NCBI RefSeq assembly: GCF_013284055.1
Contig: NZ_CP054143.1
Coordinates: forward strand, 62,001-126,000
DNA from: Deefgea piscis
Lineage (GTDB): Bacteria > Pseudomonadota > Gammaproteobacteria > Burkholderiales > Chitinibacteraceae
Length of the DNA stretch: 64,000 bases
Direction of reading: 5' to 3'
Translations under genes and position numbers: made by a program
Part shown: positions 21,518-32,176 of the stretch, piece by piece
Layout of the letters: each line of letters starts with the position of its first letter
Position numbering within the stretch: position 1 is the stretch's first letter
The notes under the pieces: generated by a model
What the model was told of the DNA's origin: nothing
Seen by the model: the letters and a program-made list of their open reading frames with translations, nothing else
Database searches by the model: none

Positions 21518-24133
21518 ATGACATCCGCTCAGATTCGCCAAAAGTTCTTGGACTTTTTTGCCAGCAAGGGCCACCAAATTGTGGCGTCATCCAGCTTAAT
21601 TCCTTTGAATGACCCGACCATTTTGTTCACCAATGCTGGGATGAACCAATTTAAAGACGTTTTTTTAGGTTTTGATAAACGCTCGTACACTCGCGCCACC
21701 TCAAGCCAAAAATGCGTTCGCGCAGGCGGCAAACATAACGACTTAGAAAACGTCGGCTATACCGCGCGCCACCACACCTTTTTTGAAATGCTAGGTAATT
21801 TCTCCTTTGGCGATTACTTCAAGCGCGATGCCATCTTCTTTGCTTGGGAATTTTTGACTGGCCCAGAATGGCTAGCCATTCCCAAAGAAAAACTAATGGT
21901 TACCGTGTACGCCACGGACGACGAGGCCTTTGATATTTGGAATCAAGAAATTGGCATCCCGAGCGATCGCATCGTTCGCATTGGTGACAATAAAGGCCCT
22001 GGCGTATCGGATAACTTCTGGCAAATGGGCGACACCGGTCCTTGTGGCCCATGTACCGAAATTTTTTACGATCATGGCGCGCATCACTGGGGTGGCCCTC
22101 CAGGATCGGCAGAAGAAGACGGTGACCGTTTCATCGAAATCTGGAACAACGTGTTTATGCAATTTAACCGCGATGAAGCGGGTGTCTTGCATCCACTACC
22201 AAAACCATCGGTAGACACCGGCATGGGCTTGGAGCGTATTTCTGCGGTCATGCAAGGTGTGCACGCCAATTACGAAATCGATTTGTTCCAACATCTGCTC
22301 GCTGCAGCGAAACGTGAAACCGGCGCAGCGGATGCCGATTCGCCATCGCTACGCGTCATTGCCGACCATATTCGCTCTTGTGCGTTCTTGATCGCCGACG
22401 GTGCTTTACCGGCCAACGATGGCCGTGGCTATGTATTGCGCCGGATTATTCGCCGCGCAGTGCGTCATGGTTATAAGCTTGGTCAAAAAGGCCACTTCTT
22501 CCACAAGCTGGTTGCGCCATTGGCTGAAGTCATGGGTGATGCGTACCCAGAATTGCGTCAACGCCAAGAACACATCGTTGAGGCCCTCAAAAACGAAGAA
22601 GAAATCTTCGGCCGCACACTTGAAAACGGCATGGCTTTACTCGACACCGTTCTGGCCGGCGGCAAGCAAGTACTCGATGGCGATGTGGCATTCAAATTAT
22701 CTGACACCTACGGCTTCCCGATTGACTTGACTGCTGACGTCTGCCGCGAGCGCAATGTCACCGTTGATATTGCTGGTTTTGAAGCCGCACTGGATGTTCA
22801 ACGCAAGCAATCCAAAGCTGCAGGCTCATTTAAAATGACGGCAGGATTGGCCTACGAAGGCGAGGCATCGTGCTTCCACGGTTACACCGAAGCTAGCCGT
22901 TCAGCTAAAGTGTTAGCACTGTACAAAGGCAGCGAACCAGTTCAAACACTAGAGAATGGCGACGAAGGCGTGATCGTACTCGATCACACGCCGTTCTATG
23001 CCGAATCCGGTGGTCAAGCTGGTGATGTTGGCGTGATTGCTGGCCCTGGCGTATTTAATGTGACCGACACACAAAAAGTGAAAGCCGATGTATTTGGTCA
23101 TCAAGGCCAAATCATCAGCGGCTCGCTCAATGTCGGCGACGAAGTCACTGCCAGTATCGACATTGCCAAACGCCAAGCCAGCCAACGCAATCACTCGGCG
23201 ACGCATTTATTGCACGCAGCGCTACGCGAAGTACTTGGTACGCACGTAGAGCAAAAAGGCTCGCTGGTGAATGCCGAACGCACACGTTTTGACTTTTCAC
23301 ACCCGAAAGCGGTCACTGCGGACGAAATCGCCAAAATCGAAAGCTTGGTCAATCACGTCATCATGGCTAACGAAGAAGCCCAAGTGCGCTTAATGAGCTA
23401 CGACGACGCCATTAAATTTGGCGCGATGGCCTTGTTTGGCGAAAAGTACGGCGATGAAGTGCGCGTTTTGAAAATGGGCGACTTCTCGACGGAACTTTGT
23501 GGCGGTACGCACGTTAAACGCACTGGCGATATCGGCCTATTCAAAATCGTCGCCGAAAGCGGCATTGCGGCCGGTGTACGCCGGATTGAAGCCATCACTG
23601 GCACCGCTGCGCTCGCCGCAGTGCAAGCCCAAGACGCTGAACTGAAAACCGCAACGTCTATCGTTGGCGCACATCCAGGCGAATTGATTGGCAAATTGGA
23701 AAAACTGCAACTTGACCTGAAAGCGGCGCAAAAAGAAGTCAGCACGCTCAAAGGTCAAATGGCGTTTGGCCAATTGGACCAACTGATTGGCGTTGGGCTA
23801 CGCACCATCAATGGCGTGAAATGTATTGGCAGCGTGGTAGAAGACGTTGATCCAGCTACTTTGCGTGAAATGAGCAATAAATTGATGGATAGACTGGGCA
23901 GCGGCATCGCCCTACTCGCTTGTGTCTCTGAAGGTAAAGTCAGCCTGATCGCCCGTGTTTCGCCAGATCTCACCAGCAAAATCAAAGCCGGTGAACTGGT
24001 CAATATCGCGGCACAACTGGTTGGCGGCAAAGGCGGCGGACGCCCTGACATCGCTCAAGCAGGTGGCACTGAGCCCGCCAAACTGCAAGAAGCCATGCAA
24101 GCGGCCGCAGTCTGGGTTGAGAGCAAATTGTAA
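21518..24133 (+). CDS. alaS: Alanine--tRNA ligase
   Basis: An 871-residue class II synthetase that charges tRNA-Ala. The family opening [19 protein letters not shown] begins at the ATG at 21518, and the length matches E. coli AlaRS (about 875). The frame is open 78 codons further upstream, but that part is low in homology and has no good start, so it is excluded. Visible motifs are class II motif 2 ([20 protein letters not shown]), the editing-domain zinc motif [12 protein letters not shown], and [14 protein letters not shown]. The C-Ala domain is present and ends in [14 protein letters not shown] strong terminator follows. Confidence 0.98.
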   Translation: MTSAQIRQKFLDFFASKGHQIVASSSLIPLNDPTILFTNAGMNQFKDVFLGFDKRSYTRATSSQKCVRAGGKHNDLENVGYTARHHTFFEMLGNFSFGDYFKRDAIFFAWEFLTGPEWLAIPKEKLMVTVYATDDEAFDIWNQEIGIPSDRIVRIGDNKGPGVSDNFWQMGDTGPCGPCTEIFYDHGAHHWGGPPGSAEEDGDRFIEIWNNVFMQFNRDEAGVLHPLPKPSVDTGMGLERISAVMQGVHANYEIDLFQHLLAAAKRETGAADADSPSLRVIADHIRSCAFLIADGALPANDGRGYVLRRIIRRAVRHGYKLGQKGHFFHKLVAPLAEVMGDAYPELRQRQEHIVEALKNEEEIFGRTLENGMALLDTVLAGGKQVLDGDVAFKLSDTYGFPIDLTADVCRERNVTVDIAGFEAALDVQRKQSKAAGSFKMTAGLAYEGEASCFHGYTEASRSAKVLALYKGSEPVQTLENGDEGVIVLDHTPFYAESGGQAGDVGVIAGPGVFNVTDTQKVKADVFGHQGQIISGSLNVGDEVTASIDIAKRQASQRNHSATHLLHAALREVLGTHVEQKGSLVNAERTRFDFSHPKAVTADEIAKIESLVNHVIMANEEAQVRLMSYDDAIKFGAMALFGEKYGDEVRVLKMGDFSTELCGGTHVKRTGDIGLFKIVAESGIAAGVRRIEAITGTAALAAVQAQDAELKTATSIVGAHPGELIGKLEKLQLDLKAAQKEVSTLKGQMAFGQLDQLIGVGLRTINGVKCIGSVVEDVDPATLREMSNKLMDRLGSGIALLACVSEGKVSLIARVSPDLTSKIKAGELVNIAAQLVGGKGGGRPDIAQAGGTEPAKLQEAMQAAAVWVESKL

Positions 24134-24150
24134 TCTCAACACGCTAAAGC

Positions 24151-24183
24151 AAACAGCCACCCATAATCGGTGGCTGTTTTTTT
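24151..24183 (+). terminator. Terminator of alaS
   Basis: AAACAGCCACC (24151-24161) pairs with GGTGGCTGTTT (24169-24179), continuing into a T run. Confidence 0.92.
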
Positions 24184-24253
24184 ATGCCAAATCATCGGAT
24201 TAGATTAAGCAAGTAACAATGACGATGAAAAACACCCATCGCCAACAAGAGTA

Positions 24254-24298
24254 TGGGTATCAAACCATTAATTAACAAAGCTTATAACAACATACCCA
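24254..24298. repeat. GGGTAT...ATACCC intergenic repeat, copy 2
   Basis: TGGGTAT at 24254-24260 is the inverted copy of ATACCCA at 24292-24298, with an AT-rich middle. It lies 41 bases before the S66 peptidase start. Confidence 0.55.
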
Positions 24299-24338
24299 AT
24301 AGATATTTAACCCAGCATAGCGCAAAACAGAGGAACAA

Positions 24339-25325
24339 ATGACAGGAGACAAATTGCAGCGCGGCGATAAAATCTGTGTGATTGCACCATCAAGAAGCCT
24401 TGGCATCATTTCTCAGCACGTGATCGAACTCGCCACTACAAGGCTCAATGAAATCGGCTTAGAAGTTTGTTTTTCTAAAAATTGCCATCAAATGGATGAG
24501 TTTCACTCATCATCGATTGAAGCTAGAATTGACGATCTGCATACTGCGTTTTCTGATAAAACCGTTAAAGGTATTTTGACTGCAATTGGCGGCCACAACT
24601 CAAATCAATTACTGAATAAAATTGATTATTCAATCATCAAATCTAACCCCAAAATACTGTGTGGATTTTCAGATATCACGGCTTTAAGCAATGCCATTTA
24701 TACAAAAACAGAGCTCATTACCTATAACGGACCACATTTTTCGACATTAGGCATGGCGCAAGAGCTTGATTACACCATCGAATATTTTAAAAAATGTTTA
24801 ATGAGTGAGAATGGATATTCAATCACGCCATCCCAATATTGGTCGGATGATGAGTGGTACATCAATCAAGATCAACGTGATTTCTATCCCAACACAGGAT
24901 ATCAGGTCATTAATACAGGCCAAGCATCAGGAACGATTATTGGTGGAAATTTATGCACTTTCAATTTATTGCAAGGCAGTTGCTTTTTACCAGAACCAGA
25001 AAATGCAATTTTATTCCTCGAGGAAGATAATCTGCTGGAGCTGAATACACTCAGTGAATTTGACCGTAATTTACAATCTATCATCCATCTAAAATCATTT
25101 CATTCTGTAAAAGGTATTGTGATTGGTCGGTTTCAAACAGCGTCACAGATTACGCTCGAACAAATTTGTAAACTGATTCACTCAAAACCTGAATTGAATT
25201 CAATCCCCGTCATATGCAACCTTGATTTTGGACATACAACACCACAACTCACCTTCCCAATCGGTGGCGAGGCTGAAATTATCGCAACAAGCACGCGTTG
25301 TGAAATAATGATCAAAAAGCACTAA
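24339..25325 (+). CDS. S66 family LD-carboxypeptidase, MccF-like
   Basis: A 328-residue serine peptidase of family S66, which includes LdcA (murein tetrapeptide recycling) and MccF (microcin C immunity). Candidate catalytic residues are S111 in GFSDIT, a Glu in FLEED (228-229) and H299 in DFGHTTP. The GGHNSNQLL segment (84-92) and overall length fit MccF-like members better than LdcA. No signal peptide, so it is cytoplasmic. The gene is visibly more AT-rich than its neighbours alaS and purA, and RBS GAGGAACAA precedes the ATG, so recent acquisition is possible. Confidence 0.87.
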   Translation: MTGDKLQRGDKICVIAPSRSLGIISQHVIELATTRLNEIGLEVCFSKNCHQMDEFHSSSIEARIDDLHTAFSDKTVKGILTAIGGHNSNQLLNKIDYSIIKSNPKILCGFSDITALSNAIYTKTELITYNGPHFSTLGMAQELDYTIEYFKKCLMSENGYSITPSQYWSDDEWYINQDQRDFYPNTGYQVINTGQASGTIIGGNLCTFNLLQGSCFLPEPENAILFLEEDNLLELNTLSEFDRNLQSIIHLKSFHSVKGIVIGRFQTASQITLEQICKLIHSKPELNSIPVICNLDFGHTTPQLTFPIGGEAEIIATSTRCEIMIKKH

Positions 25326-25363
25326 AGTAAGATCAATAACAAATCAGCAGCATAGGTCTTTTA

Positions 25364-25416
25364 GTATGTATCTGCTTATAGCCACTATTAAATAAAACTT
25401 AGAGAGCAATACCCAT
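25364..25416. repeat. GGGTAT...ATACCC intergenic repeat, copy 3 (degenerate left arm)
   Basis: The right end AGAGCAATACCCAT matches copy 4 almost exactly. The left arm is degraded to ATGTAT. The right end runs into the start codon of the DUF1653 gene and includes its probable ribosome-binding region (AGAGAG). Confidence 0.45.
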
Positions 25417-25639
25417 GACCCCACGTCCAGAACTCGCCCTTGGCGAATATCAGCATTACAAAGGCAATCGCTACCAAGTCATCGACTTGGCACGGCACAG
25501 TGAAACGACAGAATGGATGGTGGTGTATCGGCCACTGTATGGCGAAGGCGCTTTGTGGGTGCGGCCGTACTCAATGTTTATAGAGAACGTGATCATTGAT
25601 GGCGCTACTCTCGCACGGTTTAGTAAAGTGGCGGATTAA
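25415..25639 (+). CDS. DUF1653 domain-containing protein
   Basis: A 74-residue single-domain protein. The family pattern is visible: GEYQHYKGNRYQVIDLARHSET, then VVYRPLYG and LWVRPYSMFIENV. The function of DUF1653 is not known; it is a small SH3-like beta barrel often found as a stand-alone gene. Its start codon abuts repeat copy 3, and a bidirectional terminator follows. Confidence 0.9.
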   Translation: MTPRPELALGEYQHYKGNRYQVIDLARHSETTEWMVVYRPLYGEGALWVRPYSMFIENVIIDGATLARFSKVAD

Positions 25640-25674
25640 TAAATCTATTTATTTGCGCCCAAAGCCCAGACGTA

Positions 25675-25704
25675 AAAAAAACCGCTGCAAGCACAGCGGT
25701 TTTT
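25675..25704. terminator. Bidirectional terminator (DUF1653 gene / purA)
   Basis: AAAAAACCGCTG (25675-25686) pairs with CAGCGGTTTTTT (25693-25704) around CAAGCA. It serves both converging genes, including the long minus-strand cluster that ends with purA. Confidence 0.93.
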
Positions 25705-25720
25705 TCATATACACAGACGA

Positions 25721-27025
<1,305 letters not shown>

Positions 27026-27132
27026 TCAATGCTATTCAAAACAATGGCTATCGTCGCAACAGCAACGCAACGCGCCCGAACTTTAACTTTAAAATGCTCA
27101 ATGAGCCAGCCCTTTACAGGGAAAACACCAAT

Positions 27133-28278
27133 TTATTGCAATGGCACAACCTGCCATTGACCATTAATCAATTGCAATGAGCGGTTAATATGCACTTCTG
27201 TGACATCAACGCCCAAATCTACGATCACAATTTCACCGGCATTACGCAATGTGCGTATCACCTCAATCAACGCCATATCGTCACTTTGCGGCGCTAAGAT
27301 CGCGGCCTGATGCGTTGGAAATGGCAATGAAGTCAATGCACGTAAATCCAAACTAAACCCAGTTGCCGGACGTGAGCGACCAAATTTTTCACCGACACGG
27401 TCATAACGCCCGCCACGCGCCACGGCGCTGGCAAAGCCATTGGCGTAAGCATTAAATACCAAGCCGGTATGGTAGTAACTACCTGGCGACTCGGCCAAAT
27501 CAAAGCGCACACTCATTCCGCGATTGAGCAATGCGGCCTCTAATTCATGCAAAGCATCCAACGCCGCAGTGACCGCATCAATGGCAGGCAAGGCTTGACG
27601 AGCGCGGACCAGCACATCGCTGCCACCATAGCAAAGCGGCAAAGCCAAAATGCCTTGGCGCAACTCTGGCGACAAATCGGCAGTCAGCGCTTCTAATGCC
27701 GGTACATCTTTTTGCTGCAAAGCGTTAAATGCCGCTTGTCTAGCATCATTTGGCCAATGCGCTACATCGGCCATCGCGTTAAATAAACCGATGTGTCCAA
27801 TCTCAAGACAAAAATCAGTCACGCCAGTTAAAGCCAAACTGGCAAACATTAATTCGATCGCTTCAATATCCGCACCAATACTGGCACAACCATAAATTTC
27901 AGCACCGATTTGACGCGGCTGACGATTCGACATCAAGCCATCTGGTCGCGTGGTCACTACCGATCCGGCATAGCACAAGCGCGCAACACCTTTGCGATTC
28001 AAGATATGCGCGTCAATTCGTGCAACTTGCGGCGTGATGTCGGCACGCAAGCCCATTTGACGGCCCGACAACTCATCGACCAATTTAAAGGTTTTTAAAT
28101 CGAGTGCGCTATCGTCTTGCGTAAAGAGTGATTCGACATACTCAACCAGCGGTGGCTCAACTTGCTCATAGCCATACCGAGCATAAAGATCGAGTAAGGA
28201 ACGACGTAGCGTTTCAAGTTGACGCGACTCCATAGGGAGTACATCGGAAATGTATTCGGGTAGGATCCAGTTGCGCAT
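27133..28278 (-). CDS. hisZ: ATP phosphoribosyltransferase regulatory subunit
   Basis: A 381-residue HisRS-like protein lacking tRNA-charging function. It forms the regulatory half of the short-form HisG/HisZ ATP phosphoribosyltransferase, the first step of histidine synthesis. The opening WILPEYISDVLPMESRQLETLRRSLLDL and LRADITPQVARIDAH are typical of HisZ. There is no C-terminal anticodon-binding domain, unlike the true hisS at 35.4-36.7 kb. The order hflC-(DUF2065)-hisZ-purA is common in betaproteobacteria. Confidence 0.95.
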   Translation of the reverse strand: MRNWILPEYISDVLPMESRQLETLRRSLLDLYARYGYEQVEPPLVEYVESLFTQDDSALDLKTFKLVDELSGRQMGLRADITPQVARIDAHILNRKGVARLCYAGSVVTTRPDGLMSNRQPRQIGAEIYGCASIGADIEAIELMFASLALTGVTDFCLEIGHIGLFNAMADVAHWPNDARQAAFNALQQKDVPALEALTADLSPELRQGILALPLCYGGSDVLVRARQALPAIDAVTAALDALHELEAALLNRGMSVRFDLAESPGSYYHTGLVFNAYANGFASAVARGGRYDRVGEKFGRSRPATGFSLDLRALTSLPFPTHQAAILAPQSDDMALIEVIRTLRNAGEIVIVDLGVDVTEVHINRSLQLINGQWQVVPLQ

Positions 28279-28355
28279 AGTCCAGACAAATCAAATGCCC
28301 GCCTGCGGTATCCCCACAGAGCGGGCGTAAAACAAGATATGGGTAGCAATACCTA

Positions 28356-28535
28356 CTACACCACCAGCGAAATCAACACGCCAACCATTAGCAAGCGAAA
28401 TCCAAAATTCATATTTGGCGATCACTCATGGCGGCAATTTTTAATCCACTTGCACACCCAATGGCAGACAAGGCAAAGGGCATAATACCTTTAAAAGGTA
28501 TTAGCCCCAAGCCCTAATAAAACAACAACCGTTAC
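28356..28535 (-). pseudogene. Frame-broken remnant of a DUF2065 membrane protein gene
   Basis: Minus-strand DNA between hflC and hisZ encodes DUF2065-like pieces in two reading frames. One frame gives GLGLIPFKGIMPFALSAIG then LKIAAMSDRQ before a stop. A second frame gives NFGFRLLMVGVLISLVV before a TAG pair at about 28356-28358. A hydrophobic VVVLLGLG segment precedes them in yet another phase. Intact DUF2065 genes (about 60 residues, two membrane helices) normally sit exactly here. At least one frameshift in each half is needed to restore an open frame, so it is a decayed gene or the assembly has indel errors. Confidence 0.55.
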
Positions 28536-28544
28536 ACTACAAAC

Positions 28545-29423
28545 TTATTTGCCTGATCCAGCACGTGGATTTTTCATGTATTTGAAAAAGTCCGAACTTG
28601 GATCAACCACCATCAAGTCGCTTTTCTTACCAAAACTTTGTTTGTAAGCATCTAGACTCTTATAAAAAGCATAGAACTCAGGGGTTTTGCCATAAGCATC
28701 CGAGTATATCGCTGCCGCCTTAGCATCACCAGCACCCTTAAGTTGCTGCGCCTTATTATACGCATCTGCCATGATTACTTCGCGCTGTTTATCAGCATCG
28801 GCTTTAATTTTTTCAGCATCAGCACTACCTTCTGCACGTAATTGATTGGCCACGGCTTTACGCTCAGATTGCATCCGCTCATACACCGAGTTTAAAGTGC
28901 TTGGCTCAAAATCAACTTGCTTGATACGGACATCAATGACACGGATACCAATACGTTCGGCATCAATATTGGCCACTTTGCCAACATATTCCATCACCTT
29001 ATCGCGTTTGCCCGAAATCACATCTTGTACGGTGTGCTTACCAAATTCATCACGCAGCATGTTGTTCACGGTATTGCGAAGTCGATCTACCGCTTTGCGC
29101 TCATCCATACCGACAGCTTTGTAGTATTTCTCTACATCGAAAATCTGGTATTTGATGTAGCTATTTACATTCACATTCATTTTTTCAATGGTTTGAATCC
29201 GTGCAGGCATATTCTCATCGATGGTTTGAATGCGCTTATCAAAATAACGAACATCTTGTACAAATGGTAATTTGAAATGAATACCAGGATCTTTAATGAC
29301 CCGTTTAGCTTCAGAAAACTGGAAAATCACGGCATATTGACGTTGATCTACAGTAAACAAACACAATGAAGCTAAAAATAACACCAGCATTACCGCTGAT
29401 AACACAGGAAGAATACGATTCAT
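28545..29423 (-). CDS. hflC: Protease modulator HflC
   Basis: A 292-residue SPFH/band-7 protein with one N-terminal membrane helix (about 5-25, MNRILPVLSAVMLVLFLASL) and a periplasmic prohibitin-like domain. With HflK it forms the large cage that encloses FtsH and restrains its membrane proteolysis. Visible family stretches are RQYAVIFQFSEAKRVIKDPGIHFKLPF (N-terminal SPFH) and the Ala/Glu-rich coiled region RKAVANQLRAEGSADAEKIK. It follows hflK after 12 bases. Confidence 0.96.
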   Translation of the reverse strand: MNRILPVLSAVMLVLFLASLCLFTVDQRQYAVIFQFSEAKRVIKDPGIHFKLPFVQDVRYFDKRIQTIDENMPARIQTIEKMNVNVNSYIKYQIFDVEKYYKAVGMDERKAVDRLRNTVNNMLRDEFGKHTVQDVISGKRDKVMEYVGKVANIDAERIGIRVIDVRIKQVDFEPSTLNSVYERMQSERKAVANQLRAEGSADAEKIKADADKQREVIMADAYNKAQQLKGAGDAKAAAIYSDAYGKTPEFYAFYKSLDAYKQSFGKKSDLMVVDPSSDFFKYMKNPRAGSGK

Positions 29424-29435
29424 TTGCCTTCCTCC

Positions 29436-30626
29436 TTAACGACCGTCACGCTCACCGCGATTAACGCGATTCGCTGGGGTTTCAGAATTAACAGCTACAG
29501 GAGCCGAAGACGTTGCCGCTGGTTTGGCTGCGTCCGCATTAACCGATGCAGCTGCGCCATTCATTTGCATCAATTTATCCAAAGGTAGATACAACAAACT
29601 ACCACCGGCCTTTTGATCAACCAAAACTTTGGTCGTGTTTTGATACATGCTTTGCATTGCATCTAAATACATACGATCACGGGTTACTTGTGGTGATTTC
29701 ACATATTCAGCGGCGATTTGTTTAAAGCGTGAGGCATCACCCTCTGCTCGAGCAACAATTTGCTCACGATAGCCTTCTGCCTCTTCATTCAAACGCGCAG
29801 CCATACCGCTGGCTTTTGGAATCACGTCATTGGCGTAAGCAGTACCTTCGTTAATCAATCGCGATTTGTCTTGACGTGCTTTAACGGCATCGGCAAAAGC
29901 GGCTTGTACCTGCTCAGGTGGCTGTACATCCGAAATATTCACCCGTGCAATCGTCATCCCTGTGCCATATCGGTTCAGCAGCGACTGCATAATTTCTTTG
30001 GTATCTTCTGCAATCTTGCCACGACCTTCATTGAGCACGTAGTCCACTTTATTGCGGCCAACCACTTCACGAATGGCTGATTCGGCCGTTTGCTTTACAA
30101 CATCACGACCGCCATCAATAAAACGATTGTCAAACAAGAAGTCTTTCGCTGAATTGAGGGTGTACTGAACTTCCAATTGAATCTGAATAATGTTCTGATC
30201 AGATGTCAGCATCAAAGAGGCTTCACTATTTGAACCCGCATCGCCACGCACGCCGACATCAAGACTGCGAATTTCGGTCATATTCACCAATTCGCGCGAT
30301 TCAATCGGATACGGCAAATGCCAGTGCAAACCGGGGTGAACCACGGTTTCAACATACTTACCAAAGCGAGTTACCACTGCATCTTCACGCTCGTCGACCA
30401 TGTAGGTACCCGATGCCAGCCACAAAGCCAACAAAGCACCCAAAACAACAAATACCCCAGTCGCACCAGAGCCAGATGATTGATTCACTGGCGCATTATT
30501 TTGAGGGATTTTATTACCGAGCAAAGCATTGATTTTATTGATGATATTACGAAAAATCTCATCCAAATTCGGTGGACCACCTTTTTTATTTCGGTCACCA
30601 CCCCATTGCGGATCATTTTGACTCAT
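29436..30626 (-). CDS. hflK: FtsH protease activity modulator HflK
   Basis: A 396-residue SPFH protein, partner of HflC. A Gly/Asn-rich cytoplasmic N-terminus (about 1-55, with DPQWG and GGPPNLDEIFR) precedes one membrane helix (about 56-76). The band-7 domain includes EDAVVTRFGKYVETVVHPGLHWHLPYP. The ATG forms a 4-base overlap with the hflX stop, so hflX, hflK and hflC are probably translated in series. Confidence 0.96.
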   Translation of the reverse strand: MSQNDPQWGGDRNKKGGPPNLDEIFRNIINKINALLGNKIPQNNAPVNQSSGSGATGVFVVLGALLALWLASGTYMVDEREDAVVTRFGKYVETVVHPGLHWHLPYPIESRELVNMTEIRSLDVGVRGDAGSNSEASLMLTSDQNIIQIQLEVQYTLNSAKDFLFDNRFIDGGRDVVKQTAESAIREVVGRNKVDYVLNEGRGKIAEDTKEIMQSLLNRYGTGMTIARVNISDVQPPEQVQAAFADAVKARQDKSRLINEGTAYANDVIPKASGMAARLNEEAEGYREQIVARAEGDASRFKQIAAEYVKSPQVTRDRMYLDAMQSMYQNTTKVLVDQKAGGSLLYLPLDKLMQMNGAAASVNADAAKPAATSSAPVAVNSETPANRVNRGERDGR

Positions 30627-31729
30627 TTATCTTCCTTAACGGTTTGATTCATCGCTTCAACCAGTGCTTCGCGCAAAAGATTTAATCCTTCGCCACGCAA
30701 GGCGCTTAATTTAACGCTGCGAATACTACCATATTCGTCACGTTCAACTTCGGCAGCCAAATCACGCTGATCAATCTTATTAAAGACCATCAACTGCGGT
30801 ATATGTTCCGCACCAATTTCAGTTAATACTTTATTGACTTCACTAATTTGCAAATCACGCATTGAATGATTGATATCAACCACGTGCAATAACACATCCG
30901 CTTCAATCGTTTCTTCTAAAGTTGCACGAAATGCCGCTACCAAGGTGTGAGGCAAATCGCGAATAAAACCAACAGTATCGGAAATCACCACCGAATGATC
31001 AGCATCGATGTATAACTTGCGGCTGGTAGTATCTAGCGTCGCAAAAAGTTGATCTGCTGCGTAGAGCTTTGCTTTGGTTAATGCATTAAATAGCGTTGAT
31101 TTTCCAGCATTGGTATAACCAACAATTGAAACGGTGAACTGCCCAGATCGATCTCGTCGCTTTCTTTGTGTCGCGCGCTGCTTTTGCACAATCAGCAACT
31201 GATCTTTCAAGCGCTTAACTCGAATCCCAATTAAGCGCCGGTCAGTTTCGAGCTGCGTTTCACCCGGCCCACGCAAACCCACCCCACCCTTTTGGCGTTC
31301 CAGATGAGTCCAGCCACGAATTAATCGCGTTTGAATGTGCGCCAGCTGGGCCAACTCAACTTGGAGCTTACCTTCAGAGGTTCGGGCACGCTGCGCAAAA
31401 ATATCCAAAATCAAGGTGGTACGATCGAGCACTCGACACTTGACTTTACTTTCAAGATTTCGCTCTTGGCCTGGGGATAATTGATGATTAAAAATCACCA
31501 ACCCTGCATCATGCGCTAAAACCGCCTCAGCAATTTCATCCGCTTTACCACTACCACAAAAATAAGCTGGGTCAGGCCGCTGACGCTTACCTTGAATAAC
31601 CGCCAGTGGATGAACTCCAGCGGACTTCACTAACTCGATGAATTCTTCTTGACTGTCGGCAAAATCAGCTTCGCCAAAATCCAGACAAACCAAAATTGCT
31701 TCATCACCGCCCTGATGGCGTTCAAACAT
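30623..31729 (-). CDS. hflX: Ribosome-associated GTPase HflX
   Basis: A 368-residue GTPase that splits stalled ribosomes. The N-terminal HflX domain (about 1-195) includes KAGVHPLAVIQGKRQRPDPAYFCGSGKADE-like sequence and the glycine-rich linker GVGLRGPGETQLE. The G domain carries GYTNAGKSTLFNALT (P loop), DTVGFIRDLP (G3) and NKID (G4). It follows hfq, with a hairpin terminator between them. Confidence 0.96.
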   Translation of the reverse strand: MFERHQGGDEAILVCLDFGEADFADSQEEFIELVKSAGVHPLAVIQGKRQRPDPAYFCGSGKADEIAEAVLAHDAGLVIFNHQLSPGQERNLESKVKCRVLDRTTLILDIFAQRARTSEGKLQVELAQLAHIQTRLIRGWTHLERQKGGVGLRGPGETQLETDRRLIGIRVKRLKDQLLIVQKQRATQRKRRDRSGQFTVSIVGYTNAGKSTLFNALTKAKLYAADQLFATLDTTSRKLYIDADHSVVISDTVGFIRDLPHTLVAAFRATLEETIEADVLLHVVDINHSMRDLQISEVNKVLTEIGAEHIPQLMVFNKIDQRDLAAEVERDEYGSIRSVKLSALRGEGLNLLREALVEAMNQTVKEDK

Positions 31730-31772
31730 GCATACCTCTTCACTTCCAGAAAAACAAAACGCCGCGCAAGAT

Positions 31773-31801
31773 AAAACCCCGAAAAGCGAAGCCTTCGGGG
31801 C
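31773..31801 (-). terminator. Terminator or attenuator between hfq and hflX
   Basis: CCCCGAA (31777-31783) and TTCGGGG (31794-31800) form a stem; on the minus strand it is followed by TTTTAT. It probably stops most hfq transcripts while letting some reach hflX. Confidence 0.7.
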
Positions 31802-31820
31802 TAACGAATGCTCGATCTAA

Positions 31821-32072
31821 TTAGCTTTCTGCACTGGCTGCGGCAGGATTATCATGCGGTACATTCACCGCGCGAGAAGGAACAACCGTTGAAATAGCAT
31901 GCTTATAAACCATCTGAGTCACCGTATTGCGAAGCAATACAACGTACTGATCAAATGATTCAATTTGCCCTTGCAATTTAATGCCATTGACCAAGTAGAT
32001 TGAAACGGGCACGTGTTCTTTACGCAAGATATTTAAAAACGGATCTTGCAGCATTTGTCCCTTAGCACTCAT
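31821..32072 (-). CDS. hfq: RNA chaperone Hfq
   Basis: An 83-residue Sm-like protein that forms a hexamer and pairs small RNAs with mRNAs. The opening is [14 protein letters not shown]. The Sm1 region ([19 protein letters not shown]) and Sm2 region ([12 protein letters not shown]) are intact. The C-terminal tail is short, as in many betaproteobacteria. It sits in the classic der-hfq-hflX order. Confidence 0.97.
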   Translation of the reverse strand: MSAKGQMLQDPFLNILRKEHVPVSIYLVNGIKLQGQIESFDQYVVLLRNTVTQMVYKHAISTVVPSRAVNVPHDNPAAASAES

Positions 32073-32176
32073 TATTATTCTCCGACTTGTTATTAGTTTT
32101 CCGTCTGTACGGTTTCGCTTGGAACATCTTACACCGACAATACAATTATTGGCAGCTTAGTACTATAACGCAATTT

